Assembly: GCA_003260075.1 (NCBI GenBank)
Contig: QLIY01000642.1
Coordinates: forward strand, 20,052-84,051
Origin: Phallusia mammillata
Taxonomy: Eukaryota > Chordata > Ascidiacea > Phlebobranchia > Ascidiidae
Direction of reading: 5' to 3'
Length of the DNA stretch: 64,000 bases
The position numbers and the translations under genes are program-made. Shown here in pieces: positions 46,135-60,000 of the stretch. How positions within the stretch are numbered: the first letter of the stretch is position 1; each line of letters opens with the position of its first letter. The notes under the pieces are model-generated. The model ran no database searches, was not told where the DNA came from, and worked only from the letters and a program-made list of their open reading frames with translations.

Positions 46135-49100
46135 AGAGACTGCATGTATGCGCAATAATAGTTTGACAGTTACATTTTTGTGCTCGGTGATAAAAAATGC
46201 CCACGGCGAAACAGCAGACGCACAATCAAATCATTGGGCGCGGTTATGTTTGGAAAAATCTTTGTAAAATCGATGTACTTTCGTTCGGCCCCCTTTGAAC
46301 GTATTACAAAGCGTGCTAGTGAAATAATTCCAAACTATAATTCTTTGTAGTTTTATTTGGGACGAAGGCTTAATATTTGGTGGATCAGCATAGTTTTTGA
46401 ATTAAAACACATGTTTCGCGACGTATGTACTTAACACCGAACCCGTAAAATGGCAAAAACAAACAAAGGAACGTTTTCCAAATGACTAGCAGACGTCCAA
46501 CTACATTATACCCATACTGCACCGCTCTAACACTGTAATTGGAGTTGAAACTAAATCCTTTACCACGTGACTTATTTCAGTGAAAAGAATTGTGAAATGT
46601 TTTGCGCAGTAAGTACAGTTTCGGTTGTAAACCTAGAGTGTGATGAGTTAAGTCCGACATGGGGCGTGCAACACAGGACAGCAGTGTGACAATAACGTGC
46701 AACATAAGTTTGTTCACAGGGAAAAGTTAATTTACCGACAAGCATTTCACTTGGACATGTCGTTGAAGCGAGATTTCAAGCGGTTCAAGGCACAACTGAA
46801 GATTCTGGAATTGCCATCGATGACGTATACTTGTTGAACGGAACTTGTGACACCTGTAAGTGTCGTTTGTATATCTAATCTTAATTCATAGTTTTGCACT
46901 TTAAATTGACAACTATTTTTAATAAAATTGTGCGATATTTTATTGTAGATGACACATGTTGGGATACATATCATGACACAAACTTCCTGCCGAATTCGGT
47001 GCAGTCACCAGGTGCTGTCTCGCCTCCTGATACTTTTTACTTCGGTGAGGTCGGATATGACTTGGAACGATGTGCTGGTGCTTGTGGAAAAACAGAAGGC
47101 TGTGACGCATGGACCTTATTCTTGCCTACGTAAATTTAATGTTTATTTGAATTGAAAGTTTCGAAATTGTTTTCTGTTTGTGTAGTAATAGCATGGAAAA
47201 TTTTTTACTTCAACGAATTTATATCTGTTTTTCTACTTCAAGCGGTTTTGTTGGACTTAAACATAGGGCAAACTCATAAATCGCTAAGTTAAACCCACGC
47301 AACTACTTTCAGTTTACATTGCCTTAATTGAAATATTTTTGTCATTGCGTCCATAAGTTTTCTTGTGTCCACAGATACAGCGTAGCTGATTTTTCTGGTG
47401 GGTGTTATGGTATTAATTCCAATTCTGTGTCATCTAAAACAGGGACGAACGTGGTCAGTGGCATGTTGGTACCATGTAAGGGTAAGTTTATTATCTTTAA
47501 TATTTTGAAACAATTCCACATGTTTAACAAAAATTAATATGAAGGCACATTGCCGTACGGCGACGTTTGCCACTTCGAAGATGAAAACATTTGTGGTTTC
47601 TGGCAAGAGACGAACGACGATTTTGATTGGAAGTTTGATTCTGGTGGAACAGCAACTAGCAATACAGGACCGACATTTGACCACACTTACCGCACACAAT
47701 ACGGTAAAGCGCTTTGACTCACTGTATTTCTCTTTATCCAACTGTTGGCCACAACCTTAACCATTATATACTGGCCCATGACCGGTACACCAGTGCTTTT
47801 GTATCAATGCGCATAACATTTGTGATGGACAGAGAACAATAACGACTCGTTTTGTATGCGAGAATAGATTGTTTATTACCTGGTTTATTAATTATTTGTC
47901 TAAGGTAGTATTGCTATTTTGTTTGACTGTTTCATTTTAGGCCATTATGTGTACATCGAAACTTCGTCGCCTCAAAAACCCGGCCAAGTCGCTCGTGTTG
48001 TTTCCCCTGCTTTCCCGAAACCAGCCACAGCAGGTCAGACGTGCGTGCGTTTCTACTACCACATGTTTGGTGTAACTGTGGGATCTCTCAACGTGTACGT
48101 TCGTGAGGTTGGGGGAACGATATCTGGCGCGGCATGGAGCAGAACAGGCAACAAGGGTGATGAGTGGCTTCCCGCGCAGTTTAGTACTGACTCTGGAATT
48201 GGAGATTACGAGGTAGATCGCTCGTTGCCTATGAGGATTTCTCCACAATACTGTCCAGCTGATATGTTTTTACGCAAATTAGGATTTTAATAATGTTTTT
48301 CTAAACCAAACTAGGTTGTATTAGAAGGCAGAGTGGGATCTGGGCTGACGGGTGATATTGCTGTTGACAATTTCCGAATTTATGACCGCCCCTGCCCTCC
48401 ACCCGGCCAATGTGATTTCGAACAATTATGCACATGGCATAATACTGACGTGAATGATGATTTCAACTGGATGCAAGGCGCCGGTACCAGTAATTCCCTG
48501 AGTAACAGTGGACCAAAAGTTGATCACACTACAGGCACTGAGAAAGGTATGCAACTTAAAACAAACTTGCCAAATCAATCCTTTGTTACTTTTCTGTTTT
48601 GGTACTGAAAAGTAGAACATTCCCTTACTTGATATATTAAAAAAATGCAATGGTCCCTCTTTGTTTCTTTCACATAAATGAACTCACGACAAACTAATTT
48701 TTGTTCATAAACCTAAATCACGTTTTATTTGACTTCACAAATGCTTTAACACAAGGTCGCTACTACTTTGTGGCATCAAGTGGTCTGCAGACAACTGGTC
48801 AGAAAGCACGTTTTGTGTCAGAATGGTTCGCTCCAACTCCAGCAGATGGTCGCTGCTTTGACTTTTACTATCACATGTTTGGAAATGGAATGGGCTCATT
48901 GACTGTCCACATACAGCAGGTAAATCAATACCAAAACCACCAAGAACCCTGTTTATATTATATAGATCTGGTTCACAGTTTAATTACGTTTTCTAATCGG
49001 CGTCAATGCAAAACAGGTTGGAGCCGACAATAGTGAAGTTTTGACACCAAGGTGGACTATGACTGGGGATCAGGGAAATAATTGGAACAACGGTCGTGTC

Positions 49101-52100
49101 GACGTAATTTCAACAACAGAATACAGAGTAAGTGATTAAAATACACAGTTTTACTTTTAACAAATTATAATTTGCTTGTTTAACGTAGTAATGAATAAAT
49201 ATCCGGGAGCTTTTGCAAATTAAGCAAGTTATTAACAACGACATCGTCATTTTCTAAATAAAATCCATAAAATACTTGACATTTTTTTGGTTTGTGCAAC
49301 TTCGTATGGCCTATCTTTGACGTGCGTGACTAAAAAACTCAAACCAGGAATGGTTTATTTATATTATATTTCAAAAAACAGATAGTGTTTGAGGGAGAAC
49401 TCGGAACTGCTCAGTATTCGGATATTGCGATTGATGACGTCAGCTTTAAAGATAAACCCTGCTCTGCGATTCCCCCTAGTGCCGAAATACCCGTGCCTAC
49501 AGAACCTCCCCTGCCACCAACTGTTACAGGACCTACAAGTCGTAAGTTGTGCAGGCTAGAAAGTACCTACATCTTTTCAAACAAGCAGGCAGAGTTTTTG
49601 GTGTTAGAAGCAAAGTTTTGTCAAATATGCACTTTTAACTGAAAAGTTTATTTTGTGTGGAATCTAATTGACTGCGCCATATTTTGTGTAGCCCCATCTG
49701 CCGTTGACTGCGATTTTGAAAGCGATTTTTGCCAGTGGGCTCAATCTTCGATAGACACTTTGAACTGGCAAAGATTGACTGGAGACTCACCACCAAACAG
49801 TTACGCACCACGGGTTGATGTAACTACCGGAACAGGTAAAATACCTTAAATATAAATGTACATGGTCTATTTTTTAATCTTGAATCAAACAGTCAAATAA
49901 AACGATATTTGACGTTTTGAAGTTAAAACTAAAACATTACAATCTTTAAAATGATTACAACCTACATCACTCATTCTAATGCGACTTGTTGGTTGGTGTT
50001 ACAAGCTTGTCCGCTTAATTTTGCAAAATCTGTTTAGGCTCGGGCTTTTTCGGATACGCAGATGCTTCAAGCGGAACTTTAGCACAACTTTTGAGTCCCA
50101 TAATCGATCGAAGCAAGGGTGAACAATGCTTGACATTTTGGTATCACATTTTTGGCTTGGTACGTATTGTAAATTAGTAACACAAACCTTCTTATGCAAG
50201 AAACGTATATCACAATGTTACAACAAATGTTAAGAATGACGATAATAAAAATATCCAAATCGTTTTTTATAATGGACTTTGGAACTATTAAACATGTCTT
50301 GTACTACTACTTTCAACGACACTGAAACTAGATTTTTAAGTATAAACACATTTGTATTTAGGCACAAGACACTCTTACACTTTATGTGACATCTTCGACG
50401 TCACCGCCTTCGAGTGACGTAGCGTGGAGTCATAGCAACGGAATATCAGATAACTGGTTTAAAGTACAAGTTCCAATTTCGTACAGCACAGCGCAAACTC
50501 GACTCGTTCTGGAAGGAAATGTTCTGAACAACAATGCTGGTTTGTTTTTGCTTTTCAAAAACAATGTTTTTTTTACTTGATACAGCTTTACAACTCACCT
50601 TGACATTGATTTTGGCGGAAAAGTGATGCCTGAAAACTTATTTTTGAAAAACGGATAACATCATGCTAGCGCTCATGTCCAGCAAAATAGTTGCATAACT
50701 TTTTCAGTTTAAGTTCCATATGTGTGGTTTTCTTATAATTATAACAGGGTTTAATTATTTTGTTTATCCAAATATATTTAACCTGTAGTTATTTGTTTTA
50801 TATAACTACAACTATTTCAATACGTGTTACAAACGCAGGTGGCATCGCTTTGGACGACATTCGCATGCTCACTGGTCCGTGTATTTACTCCACAATCGGA
50901 GTTTGTGATTTCGAGGATCAACAGTTGTGTGGATATATCCCTGACACATCGGCGTCTTTTGCATGGGGCCAAGGAAGTGGATACAGCACATCGCAATATC
51001 GCAATGCACCAGACGTAGACCACTCGCAAGCTAACACCCACGCAAATTATATGTACACAGCGGCAGCCAATCTCAACGGAGATTCCACTACGTGAGATTA
51101 TTTAAAAGTTGATTTGGATTATTTTATGGATTTTTGCTGGATTGCCAACTTTTTCTCAAGCTTAAAACTGTGACGTCCGAGAAAGATTGTTTTGTTTTCC
51201 ATTGGAAAATCAAACAAACGATATTACAAATGTATTTTATTTTAAGCCAGAAATTTGCAAGCTACTGTGTTAATGACGCTGGCAGTGTTTGTTTTTTTCA
51301 AAAAATAATGAACATTTCAATCAAAGATCAAAATAAGCATGCAAGTCAACAACTTAAATATTTAGACGTACGTCTATCAAAATAGGCATACACCGCAGAA
51401 ATAAGCAGTTATGTGAACCCTGTTGTATATTATTTTAAATACGCCTACGATGTTCATCGGTACGTTCGCACTATTTTTCCAACAATAAGTTCATTTCATG
51501 AATGTGTTCATATCCCGCACGTTTCTGCTTATAGTATCACTTCAAGTTCTTACTCACCAACCAACGGTCAGTGTTTGGAGTTCTGGTATTATATGCGTGG
51601 CACTGGAACAGATTCCCTGCAAGTTTACATTAAACGTGGTGGAAGTTTGGGACCTACTGTGTGGAGTAAGAGCGGAGATAAGGGCGACAAATGGAACGTT
51701 AACCAAGTTTCCATCACATCTAATGAATACTATGAGGTAAAAAAACAGTGCCTTAAAGTTACTTTTGAAATGTTTTGAACGAAAGAGAAAAACAAAAGGC
51801 TAAAAAGAACAAAATAAACTCACTTATAAAAAGTTTGATAATTCAAAAATAACTGCTAACTAACAATTTTGGTCAACAAAAACACTACTAGATCAAAAAC
51901 TGATTGCTTTAGCGTGAATTTTTTTGAAGCAAAGTTAAATCGCCAAGGAAAACACAGCCTGCAATCCCAAAAATTTTATGTTTGTTTACATAACAATTGC
52001 TGTTGCAGTGAATACTGTGTTATTTATTAAGGTAATTCACACCATTTTACTAAAACATCGTTTTTTATCCTTGCAAACTTAACTGAATATTGCAAACTGA

Positions 52101-55100
52101 TGCTGAATAAGTTTCGAAAAATGTTTAACACTTTATTTTTCGGCAGCACAAACGGATTTTTCTTGCTATGGTGTTATGTGCCAAGACTTTAGTTAGTTGT
52201 GTTTATAGATTGTGTTCGAAAGCGTCTCTAGCACATCACCAAACTCTGGAGATTCGTTTGTGATCGCACTTGATGACGTAGTTGTGCGTGATGGAGCGTG
52301 TCCGGTAGCTGGAAATTGTGATTTCGAAAACGGAGCTTGTACATGGGTTAACAACGACCCAGCTGACATTGTATGGTTGGTGGCGCATGGAAGTACTGAC
52401 AAATTCTACAGTGGTCCCACTATTGATCACACATTTGGCTCCATTGAAGGTATTTGAGGTCAAAGTGATGTTTAGTTTGACCAGTCTATTCACTGTTTTT
52501 TTTAATGCGATTATTTACGGTGTCATATCATAGTGTAAAGTTTAGTATGTTATGCCGCAGTATTTGCAGTTAACGAAATGATGACATAAGCAGTACGAGC
52601 TAGTCTCATTTGCGCAACGTACATAAACCACGAGAAGTACTGCGACAAGGTTTGCCACACTAGCAAAACAAGCCATGAAAACTTTACCCTGCTGGCTGTA
52701 GGAACAAACAGTCAAATATTTCACGACCTATTAAACCGATTGAAATTATGTTACGTTTTTTCCGCGAAGTGTTTTTTTGCAAGTTTATAATGTAGAGCCA
52801 AAAAGGAAAAGTCGCCTATTTAGCATATTGGTTTTATATTTGATGAGTTTTAGAGTCCGTAAACGACTTTACTTGTGTCATAGTTATTGTGTTAATTTAC
52901 AGGTCGATTTATGTACGTCGACAATTCATTTCCTCACACTGCTGGCAACTTAGCTCGAATGTTGTCTGAAACTGTGACAAGCACACATGCTTACTGCATG
53001 AGATTTTATTACTACATGTACGGACCAGACACGGGTAAGCAAAATCATTTCACTATTTTCCTAAAAGTCACTTTAAAATTATCAGCTAACTTGGTTTATC
53101 GCCAGATTTAATCTATTTTGCAACATTTATGGTGACCAAATTTTTAAACTTGATAATTAATACAGGCACGTTGCAAGTATGGTTGGACCCAGACGACAAT
53201 CCAGACACTTCGTTTGTGTCTTGGACTCTTAATGGCGCGCAGTCGAACCAGTGGCTTGAAGCAACTGTTCCTTTGAGAGGACTTACAGCACCATATAAGG
53301 TCAGTTTCACCTAGGGATGGTTTCAGTAACTATCGCTATCGCCTCATAGTTTATCTGCATAATATTAACTATATCACATCAAAAAATAACAATACTTGAG
53401 TGTGACTTGCAACAAAAACGAGGGACATATACACATCTCTATTTATCTTTTTAGGTAATATTCGAAACAGTGTTGACAAGTGGTTCAGTTGGCAACGCAG
53501 CTATCGACGACATTGAGTTCACACAATACGATTGCTCGCTTACACCACCCGAAGCTGCACCATTTGATCAGAGTAGCACTAATGCAGGCACAACACCACA
53601 ACCAACCACACGAGTACCTATTCCACCAGGACCTGTCAACTGCGACTTTGACACTGGACTTTGCAACTACATACAGGTTTGATAGCAACATAGTTTTCTG
53701 CAATGAAAAAAAAACATAGGAACACTATATACGGACTTAAAAAGTAATTTAATCATAAACATTACTGCCAACTGGTGTATATAGAATAGCCTACATCGTT
53801 CAGACGGTTTGCTGGTCAAAATGTTTTAGCACTTGCAATATACAAACTGTACTACTTGACAGGCCACCGATGATATAATAGACTACACTATAATATCGGG
53901 AGCAACACCATCGAGCAATACCGGGCCGACTTCAGATCACACAAGTGGAAATGGGCAGTACATTTTTATTGAAGCTTCAACTCCTCAGTTACCAGGGGAT
54001 TATGCTGTGATAACGAGTGGAACTGCTGTTTCTACGAGAGGATCATGTCTATATTTTTGGTAAGAGAATAAAGCAAATATAGGTTACCTATACATCCGCT
54101 AACTATATGGTTGAAACATATATATAATTGTAATTTCTTCATGAAGCAGTTGGAATGTATAAAAATGATATTAAATTTGAAAAGGTCGCTCAGTAGCCTA
54201 ATCTGACTCATAACCAAAAATTTGCAATCTATTTTGTCGTTAAGGTATCACATGTACGGGGCTAATATCGGAGATCTGGAAGTGAGTCTTATCACCAGTC
54301 AGAGTTCGACAGTGATTTGGGCACAAACTACCGAGCTGTATCCGAACTGGATTCCTGCAAATGTTGACATAATAAGTGATTACGATTTCCAGGTGTGTTG
54401 CTTGAAATGAATAATGACCAGACAGATATCGTTAGAGTTTGAAAAGATTTATTCTACTTTTGTATTGTCATGAATTTCTTTTCTGTACAAAAAGCAGATC
54501 TATGTTGAAAAAAACCTTTCTTTTACACACAAACCCTACATGCCAAAAAATACAATCACTTTATAATTATGGATTTTCATGATAATTTTTAGATTGTTTT
54601 TAATGCTTCCATCGGCACTGGATGGGCAAGTGATATTGCCATTGACGACATCGAACTTCAACTTGGTCTTTGTCCCCCACCTGGACCATCGGGACTTTAC
54701 TGCACATTTGAAGATGATTTAGCGTGTTCATATGATCAAGACAGGACGGATCAGTTTAACTGGATTCAAACAACAGGAGGTAGCCAAACTAGATCTTTCG
54801 TTTTTCTGTGTTGAGGGTGTCGTGATAATGTTAAGTAAGCAATGGTATGGCACTTGGGGATTTAAATGTTCCCACGTGGCCAGCTCTAATGATTCCAATG
54901 CATTTGTTGTGACAAAACCTAAATTTTGTTACAAATGCTATAAAATGCATTGTTGCAGGAAGGTTTTAAAGTTATTAGAAGAAAAATACTATGTAATATT
55001 TGCTGACACTTTTTTTGTTTCGAAAACCTTTCTATTCGACACCACACACGACTTTTTAACTGCAAACTTGCATTTGTAATGCGTTAGTACTGTTTGTATA

Positions 55101-57033
55101 CCTTGTTTAGTTTATATACCTTGTTACATTTTCCATTTTCTTTAAGGAACAAGCACCGTTGACAGCGGTCCAACATACGACCACACATATGGCACGGTGT
55201 ATGGAAGATACATGTACACTGAGGCTTCCAGTCCTCGATTACCCGGTGACATTGCTCGCATCACGAGCCCACCTTACACACAGTTTACCGATACTGGTGG
55301 TGGCTACGAGTGTTTGACATTTTTCTACCATATGTACGGTACAACTATGGGAACTTTGAACGTGTATCAAACAGCAGGCTCTACTCTTCAAGGCAAACCG
55401 CCCGGTAAACCAATTTGGACAATTTCTGGAAATCAGGGCAATCAGTGGCAAATTGCAAAGGTCCGTTAACTAATTTGTTGCATTTACACTTGTAAAAGTG
55501 ATATTGCACTTTAAAATTGCAACGTCATAAAAGCGTGGTGAAATTTATAAAACATACACACACATTTTATACATTTTGGCATAAATTTGGTGGATTGCAT
55601 AGGTGAGCTTGCTTAACTCTGGGACATACCAACTCACCTTCGAGGGTGTGGTCGGAAGCAGTTGGTCCAGTGACATTGCCTTAGATGACATCATCATTGC
55701 ACCTGGAGAGTGCGAACCAGTTGGAGGTTGTACTTTCGAAAAGGTGGGAAGAATAATGTTGATTGTGGGTGACCTTACCTAGGTTAAAGAGCCTTGTGAC
55801 GTCGGAACCATAAACGTTTTTTTTTTGCTTAAAGCGCATCTGGTGGTTAAGTTGACTGAATTCGAACCACTAACTCAACGGAATAAATTTTGTATTCACC
55901 GTATCTTTGTTTTGCAATTACCCAGCAAATGCCCTAAAACAGGTCAAACTTGTAAACAGTGTTCGAATTGGATAGAACAGTGGTTTTTAACCGGGGTTCG
56001 GCAGCGTTTGAATCAGGGGTTCGACCAAGGGCTTTTTGAAGTACAATGCAAATACTCGTTTTCGTCAAACTTTAGGGTTCGAGAGTCGATGAAAATGGCA
56101 ATTTTTGTGTGTTAAATATCAGAACACTGGATTGAAGGTTGCACTAGGCTTTTGTTTTCTTTTTACTGGCGTAACAAAGAGCATTGTGCGGGCTGTTCGT
56201 AAGCAGCAAAACAACGAAATTTTGTTGACAGCAAAAACGTAATACATCTTTTTCATGTTTGTGTACAGTTACTAAAAACTCAATGCTTCATTTGATAAAA
56301 ACGCAATCCTAAAACAAGTTGCTTACATTCTTATGTCAGAATTTAACAAAATGACAAACAGTAACTGTTGCCACTACGTGTAGTCAAAAGCAAATTGTGA
56401 CCCACCAAACAAAATGGGTTAAAAACCTAGTCCTAGAATGTAACTTTGGGGTTCGACCAAAGGCTGAATAATATTGTAAGGCCGTGATAAAAAGGTTAAG
56501 AACCACTGGGATAAAATCTAAACAGTTTTTGTAGAACATGCCATTTTTTCTTGTATCGAAAATAAAACAAGTAGGAATTACAGGCGCCTAGCATTGGGTT
56601 TAATTCTTTTTAGCCTTATGATTGTTTTAATACACAATTGAAGTAGTTTGTAAACTACGCTCACCAAAGTAATTTCAATTTTCCTTTTTTTTATTCTCTT
56701 TTATTGTGTTTTAAAATATATATTATTTCTATGGTTCACAGGGCAAATGCACTTACACCAATGAGAAGGACGTGGATGATTTTGATTGGATAGAAGGTTC
56801 TGGTTCGACAGTTACAAGCGGAACAGGTCCCAACAACGATCACACGACTGGTGGCACACAGGTGAAAAAGTTTTAGCCAACCTTAGCTAAGTATTAGATC
56901 AAGATTATTTTATCACGTTGATCTGTAAGCTAAATTGTATTGTAATTTCAGTAGTTATCTCACGTTGTAATTTGTGTTTGTGTGTCCAGGGAAAATACTA
57001 CTTCATTGACTCGTCGCCGCCAACGATTACCGG

Positions 57034-57080
<47 letters not shown>

Positions 57081-60000
57081 AGGATGGTCCCCACTAATGA
57101 AGTAGCCTGCGTGGACTTCTGGTATCATATGAATGGTGATGGGATCGGGACTCTACAGGTCTACGTTAATCAGGGGATTCCCGGAACTCACAACCTGGCT
57201 GATGAAGCCAAGGAATACATGGTTTGGTCACTGAGTGGAAACCAAGGAGACTTGTGGTTGAATGCGCGTGTAAGTGATGAATTCGGTAAAGAAATGAGAG
57301 AAAATACTTTTATGTAACTGAGAAAAATACCTTTGATTTTTTTCGTATGATTTGTTTCCACTTATAACTTTCACGTAAAAAAAACTAGCAAGATATTTGT
57401 GTTGTCGATTTTTAATGTTACACCGATATATACACCCAGGTCCCAATATCCAGCGTAATCGAATATTACGTAATCATCGAAGCAGTTCGGGGTACCTCAT
57501 CATTGGGTGATATTGCTATTGATGACATCTTCATTCGTGATGCGACGTCATGTGAACTTCTACCGACCGAAGCTGATCCCTTTACTGATCTCAGTATCGC
57601 AACCTGCAATTTTGACGTTGGACTCTGTTCTTGGGTAGATAGTGCACAAGGTATGTATTCAAACTGAAATAAGAGACATATATCACTTATTCTTTTTCAC
57701 CAACTAATCATGGGTCCGCTTCCCTGAAGAGGACATATCTTGAAGTTTTGCCCTGTCGCCCCACTGTTTACCCCATCAACCCCTAAAATGGGTGAAATTC
57801 CAAATTCGATCAAATTCTGACAGTTTGTAGAATATGCCATTTTTTGAGATAGCATCTTGATTTCACTCAGTTTTTTTTTTCTTGTTTCTCCGGTGAAGTT
57901 TGTCCATGCACTTTGGGCATGAAATCTTTGATGGATTTAGATGAAACATTCACAGATGGTAGATACAGTTATGCAGATGTGCCATCTGCTTCGTTTGACT
58001 TGATAAACCCAGTATTTACCCTACTAGCCCCCAAAATGTACAACGTTGTCGTATGTTGCTGCGCACCGCAAACGAAAGATTTCTGTAGTGTAATGGTATA
58101 ATAAAGGCAACAGAACATGTGGTATTTGTGTTTGTCCAATACTTGGTGGACGTTTTTGCGCATGCCAACAGAGGGGTGTTAACAGCCTTATGACGTTTAC
58201 GAATGTTGCTAATAACCCCTCTAGTGCTCAGAATTTTAAACATTGACCGATTTGGATAAAATTTTATGGGACTGTTTATTGGATCATTGTGGTTTCATAT
58301 TTTATACTTTTGAGTGTTGAACCCCATCAGCTACCCCACTAGCCCCTTAAAATGGATGAGTTGTTTAAACGGTGTCGTAATTGAATAATTGGGACTGCTT
58401 GAAGAATTTGTCATTTATAGGTGTCAATTGTTGTGTTTAACCCTGTAACCCCAATATTTACCCCTCTAGCCCCCCAAAATGAAATTTGTATAGCTTGTAG
58501 AATGTGCTATGTATAGTTATCGATTGTTATGTTTAACCCTGTTGCCCCAACATTTACTCCACTAGCCCCCCAAAATGGGTCATTTTTTAAAATTATGTCT
58601 GAATTGAATGAAATTTTGAAACCTTCTAGAGTGTGCTATTTATAATTGTCGATTGTTGTGTTCAACTCTGTTGCCCCAACATTCAGCCCACTAGCCCCCC
58701 AAAATGGGTCAATTTTTTGTACCATGTCAAAATTGAATGAAATTTAGATAGCCTGTACACTGTGCCATTTATAGGTGTCCATTGTTGTGTTCAACCCTGT
58801 AGCCCTATCATTTACTCCACTAGCCCCCTACAATTGCCTGCGATTCGCCATTAAGGAGCTCATTGTTGTGTTTTAGCCTATTTTCTTACTATTTAACACT
58901 TTTTTCTCAGATAGACCAGAAAATAGAAAAACCTTCAAAAATGTATGAATGGAATAAATTAAAATAGTTTGTACTGCATATAGCATATTTATTTATGTAC
59001 AGTACCGATCACTGTGTTTGACGATACAATACCAAACTTTCTTATAGTTATCTCTTGAAATGCATTATTTACAACTTTGCATGTGTGGGGACCCATGCGT
59101 TTCTGCTTGCGGAAAGAACTAAGGTTATAAAAGGCAGTGGATGATATAGGACCCAATATAAAATAAGCATTAAAATAGGTTATAGTGTACATGTAAGGGC
59201 AAAATGTGCTAAGCCGCCCTTCTAGTTTTACAAACCATGGCTAAATTGGATAACATTTGGATAGTTTGTACCTCATAGAGCAGTGGTGGCCAAACTACGG
59301 CCCGCGGGCCGCATCCGGCCCCCAGTCCTGTTTCAACCGGCCCGCCAAACACCTTGCCTGGTTTTTTTCCAAGCACCATGTTTACCACTGTGAACAAGCA
59401 GTGCAACAGCGCTGGCTGGGGGGGGGGGGAAAGAACTAAGGTTATAAAAGGCAGTGGATGATATAGGACCCAATATAAAATAAGCATTAAAATAGGTTAT
59501 AGTGTACATGTAAGGGCAAAATGTGCTAAGCCGCCCTTCTAGTTTTACAAACCATGGCTAAATTGGATAACATTTGGATAGTTTGTACCTCATAGAGCAG
59601 TGGTGGCCAAACTACGGCCCGCGGGCGGGGGGGGGGGAGCATGTAAGAGACAGTACGCACATTGGACGACAAATTTTACGTAAATCTCATTTAATCCGGC
59701 CCTCCAGTGGCAAGGGGGGGGGGCTTTTTAGAACAGTCTGCCAACCATGACGTAAATAGCTAACATAGCCTGTATGTGCTCTTTTTCACACCCCTTTGGC
59801 CTACTAGCCTACTTTGTAAGAAATCAGGAAGTTAATTGTTCCAGCTTTGACTTTCAGTATTTTACTGAGCATGTAAGAGACAGTACGCACATTGGACGAC
59901 AAATTTTACGTAAATCTCATTTAATCCGGCCCTCCAGTGGCAAGACAGTTGCAAATTTGGCCCTCTGGTAAATAAGTTTGGCCACCCCTGTCATAGAGCA

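Noticed and set aside
55838-55880. Possible degenerate tRNA (TGGTTAAGTTG... GGTTCGAAT on the complement)
   Set aside because: Box-like words are present but no cloverleaf could be paired.
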